From assembly GCA_947178465.1 (NCBI GenBank), contig CAMWYL010000181.1, forward strand, positions 1 through 6,821: a stretch of 6,821 nucleotides of DNA, in the 5' to 3' direction. The translations under genes were made by a program, and so were the position numbers. The notes beneath the pieces are model-generated. The model ran no database searches and was not told the origin of the DNA. It worked only from the letters and a program-made list of their open reading frames with translations. This DNA is from an uncultured Lachnospiraceae bacterium (GTDB taxonomy: Bacteria > Bacillota > Clostridia > Lachnospirales > Lachnospiraceae). Below, piece after piece: positions 6,023-6,821 of the stretch (positions are counted from its first letter, which is position 1; every line of letters begins with the position of its first letter).

Positions 6023-6591
6023 TCCCTTCCCTCCTTTATGGTATGCATTACCTGCAAAATAACCGCTTTCCAGTGCTGCGCTTCCTTTACGGAACAGTTA
6101 AATATCCCCCGCATCAGTTTCCCGTCTCTCGGAGTAAAATCCATCATGTTGTACATTTTCCCATCAAGCGTGTTACTTATGAACTCGAACCAACCTATCG
6201 TGTGTCCTTCCGGTTCCTCCAGTCCATCCTCCATAAATTTCATGTCCGGTCTTGCTCTGTGAAGCGCTCTCCTGATCGAATCCCGCATCAGCTTTACCTG
6301 TCGGTTCTCTATCGGTTGTTCCAAAAGGCTGAACGTAAAATTGATATCCGTCCGCTCGTTGGTCTTTATCACCTGTGGGCGTTGTTCCATCGGATACTTT
6401 AATTTTGCCTGCTCCATCGGCATATCTTTGAAGGCTTGGGGAAGCATAATCCGCATTTTGCCATCAAACAACTGTGCTTCCTCAAATGTATAAAGCTCCT
6501 CTTTTATGAAGATTCCCTCCTCAATGTTACCTTGAATGCCCTCCTTATGGGCGTTCATCACCTTTATTATTTTTTCATCCGTATAACTCAT
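6019..6591 (-). CDS. DcrB/Mog1-like protein, possible effector chaperone
   Basis: The first gene of the operon encodes 190 residues starting MSYTDEKIIK. After an N-terminal extension (1-32) the DcrB/DUF1795 pattern is visible: strand plus loop GKMRIMLPQAFKDMP (44-58), YPMEQRPQVI, strand DINFTFSLL (82-90), a long helix about 97-113, then GWFEFISNTLDGKMYNMMDF (133-152) and a closing KLMRGIFNCS with a final helix (AQHWKAVILQVMHTI). Family knowledge: in type VI systems of Proteobacteria, Eag chaperones of this fold bind the hydrophobic N-terminal helices of effectors and help load them on VgrG. Here it is joined to spike 1 by an ATGA overlap, and a membrane-segment effector lies in the same operon. 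No signal peptide or lipobox is seen, so it is probably cytosolic. The start at 6591 is preferred over 6615 because AGGAG (6601-6597) lies 5 bases before it. Confidence 0.7.
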   Translation of the reverse strand: MSYTDEKIIKVMNAHKEGIQGNIEEGIFIKEELYTFEEAQLFDGKMRIMLPQAFKDMPMEQAKLKYPMEQRPQVIKTNERTDINFTFSLLEQPIENRQVKLMRDSIRRALHRARPDMKFMEDGLEEPEGHTIGWFEFISNTLDGKMYNMMDFTPRDGKLMRGIFNCSVKEAQHWKAVILQVMHTIKEGRE

Positions 6592-6749
6592 CCCTGCTCC
6601 TGTCCGCATATGCACTCTGTCAATATGCTCCCGTACTCCTTTTGCGCTCTTTCCGACTCAAAGCCTCGTCCGCCGATGCCGGAGCAATCCCGTCCTCGAA
6701 GATTTTGTCGAAACCTGTAATTTAATAATACTGTTTTTCCCCCAAACAA
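6592..6749 (-). other. Leader region before the operon, no gene supported
   Basis: This stretch lies between the inverted repeat and the DcrB-like gene. The only promoter-like element is TATTAT at 6730-6725 on the minus strand, with no convincing -35 hexamer 16-18 bases upstream. Reading frames here lack a supported start. A 33-codon open stretch (6721-6623, ending TGA at 6622-6620) has coding-like composition but no ATG and no ribosome site. Confidence 0.35.
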
Positions 6750-6794
6750 AACATGACGTTTCATGAAAAATTTTTTTTCATGAAACGTCATGTT
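6750..6794 (-). terminator. Perfect 21-bp inverted repeat, probable intrinsic terminator
   Basis: The arms at 6750-6770 and 6774-6794 are exact reverse complements with a 3-base loop. On the minus strand the stem is followed by a modest U-rich run (CATGTTTTGTTTG), which fits an intrinsic terminator for a minus-strand gene beyond the window. On the plus strand no T-run follows. The stem is not GC-rich. Each arm also contains an inner inverted repeat (CATGA...TCATG), so an operator or other protein-binding role for the operon behind it is an alternative. Confidence 0.5.
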
Positions 6795-6821
6795 CCATCA
6801 TGCTCTGTATTGTATTATCTG

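Noticed and set aside
6725..6760. Promoter for the operon with a -10 at TATTAT (6730-6725)
   Set aside because: No acceptable -35 hexamer lies 16-18 bases upstream, and the sequence there belongs to the inverted repeat and a G-run.
6588..6791. 67-residue minus-strand frame upstream of the DcrB-like gene
   Set aside because: Its ATG lies inside the inverted repeat, there is no ribosome site, it overlaps the DcrB-like gene's start, and the translation has no protein-like pattern.
6778..6821. Possible 3' end of another minus-strand gene at the window edge
   Set aside because: Two different frames could end here (TGA at 6800-6798 or at 6780-6778), and about a dozen codons are too few to choose between them.

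Overview
The window carries one compact operon, read entirely on the minus strand from about 6591 down to the window start. It looks like a Gram-positive effector-delivery locus built on contractile-injection spike parts. In transcription order it holds: a DcrB/Mog1-like probable chaperone; a VgrG-like (phage late control D / gp27-gp5 type) spike; an unrecognised mostly helical protein; a small protein resembling the Imm11 (MXAN_0049) family; a DUF4280 PAAR-like spike-tip protein; a second, divergent VgrG-like spike; a 420-residue membrane-segment protein with a C-terminal domain that reads as a polymorphic toxin; and the start of a probable immunity gene that runs off the window edge. Neighbouring genes overlap by up to 4 bases or are 1 to 16 bases apart.

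The organism is probably a Firmicute of the Clostridia, perhaps Lachnospiraceae. The reasons are strong AGGAGG-type ribosome binding sites, moderate GC content, and a DUF4280 / short VgrG gene set that I associate with such genomes. This is inference from style, not a database match. No sheath, tube, baseplate or ATPase gene is present, so the sequence does not show whether the spikes serve a type VI-like apparatus, an extracellular contractile particle or a phage-derived remnant.

Layout: 6750-6794 is a perfect 21-bp inverted repeat, probably the terminator of the preceding minus-strand transcript. Positions 6592-6749 form a leader with no convincing gene. Positions 3032-6591 hold the chaperone, spike 1, two accessory proteins and the PAAR-like protein. 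Positions 405-3015 hold spike 2 and the effector. Positions 1-401 hold the probable immunity gene.

Working model (inference): the PAAR-like protein caps a VgrG trimer, the DcrB-like protein shields the hydrophobic segments of the effector before loading, and the last gene protects the producer. Sampled 60-base lines fall from about 50-63% GC over the effector's N-terminal two thirds to about 27-35% GC over its C-terminal domain and the immunity gene. The break lies near 720-800. This is the expected mark of a swappable toxin/immunity cassette placed behind a conserved delivery module.
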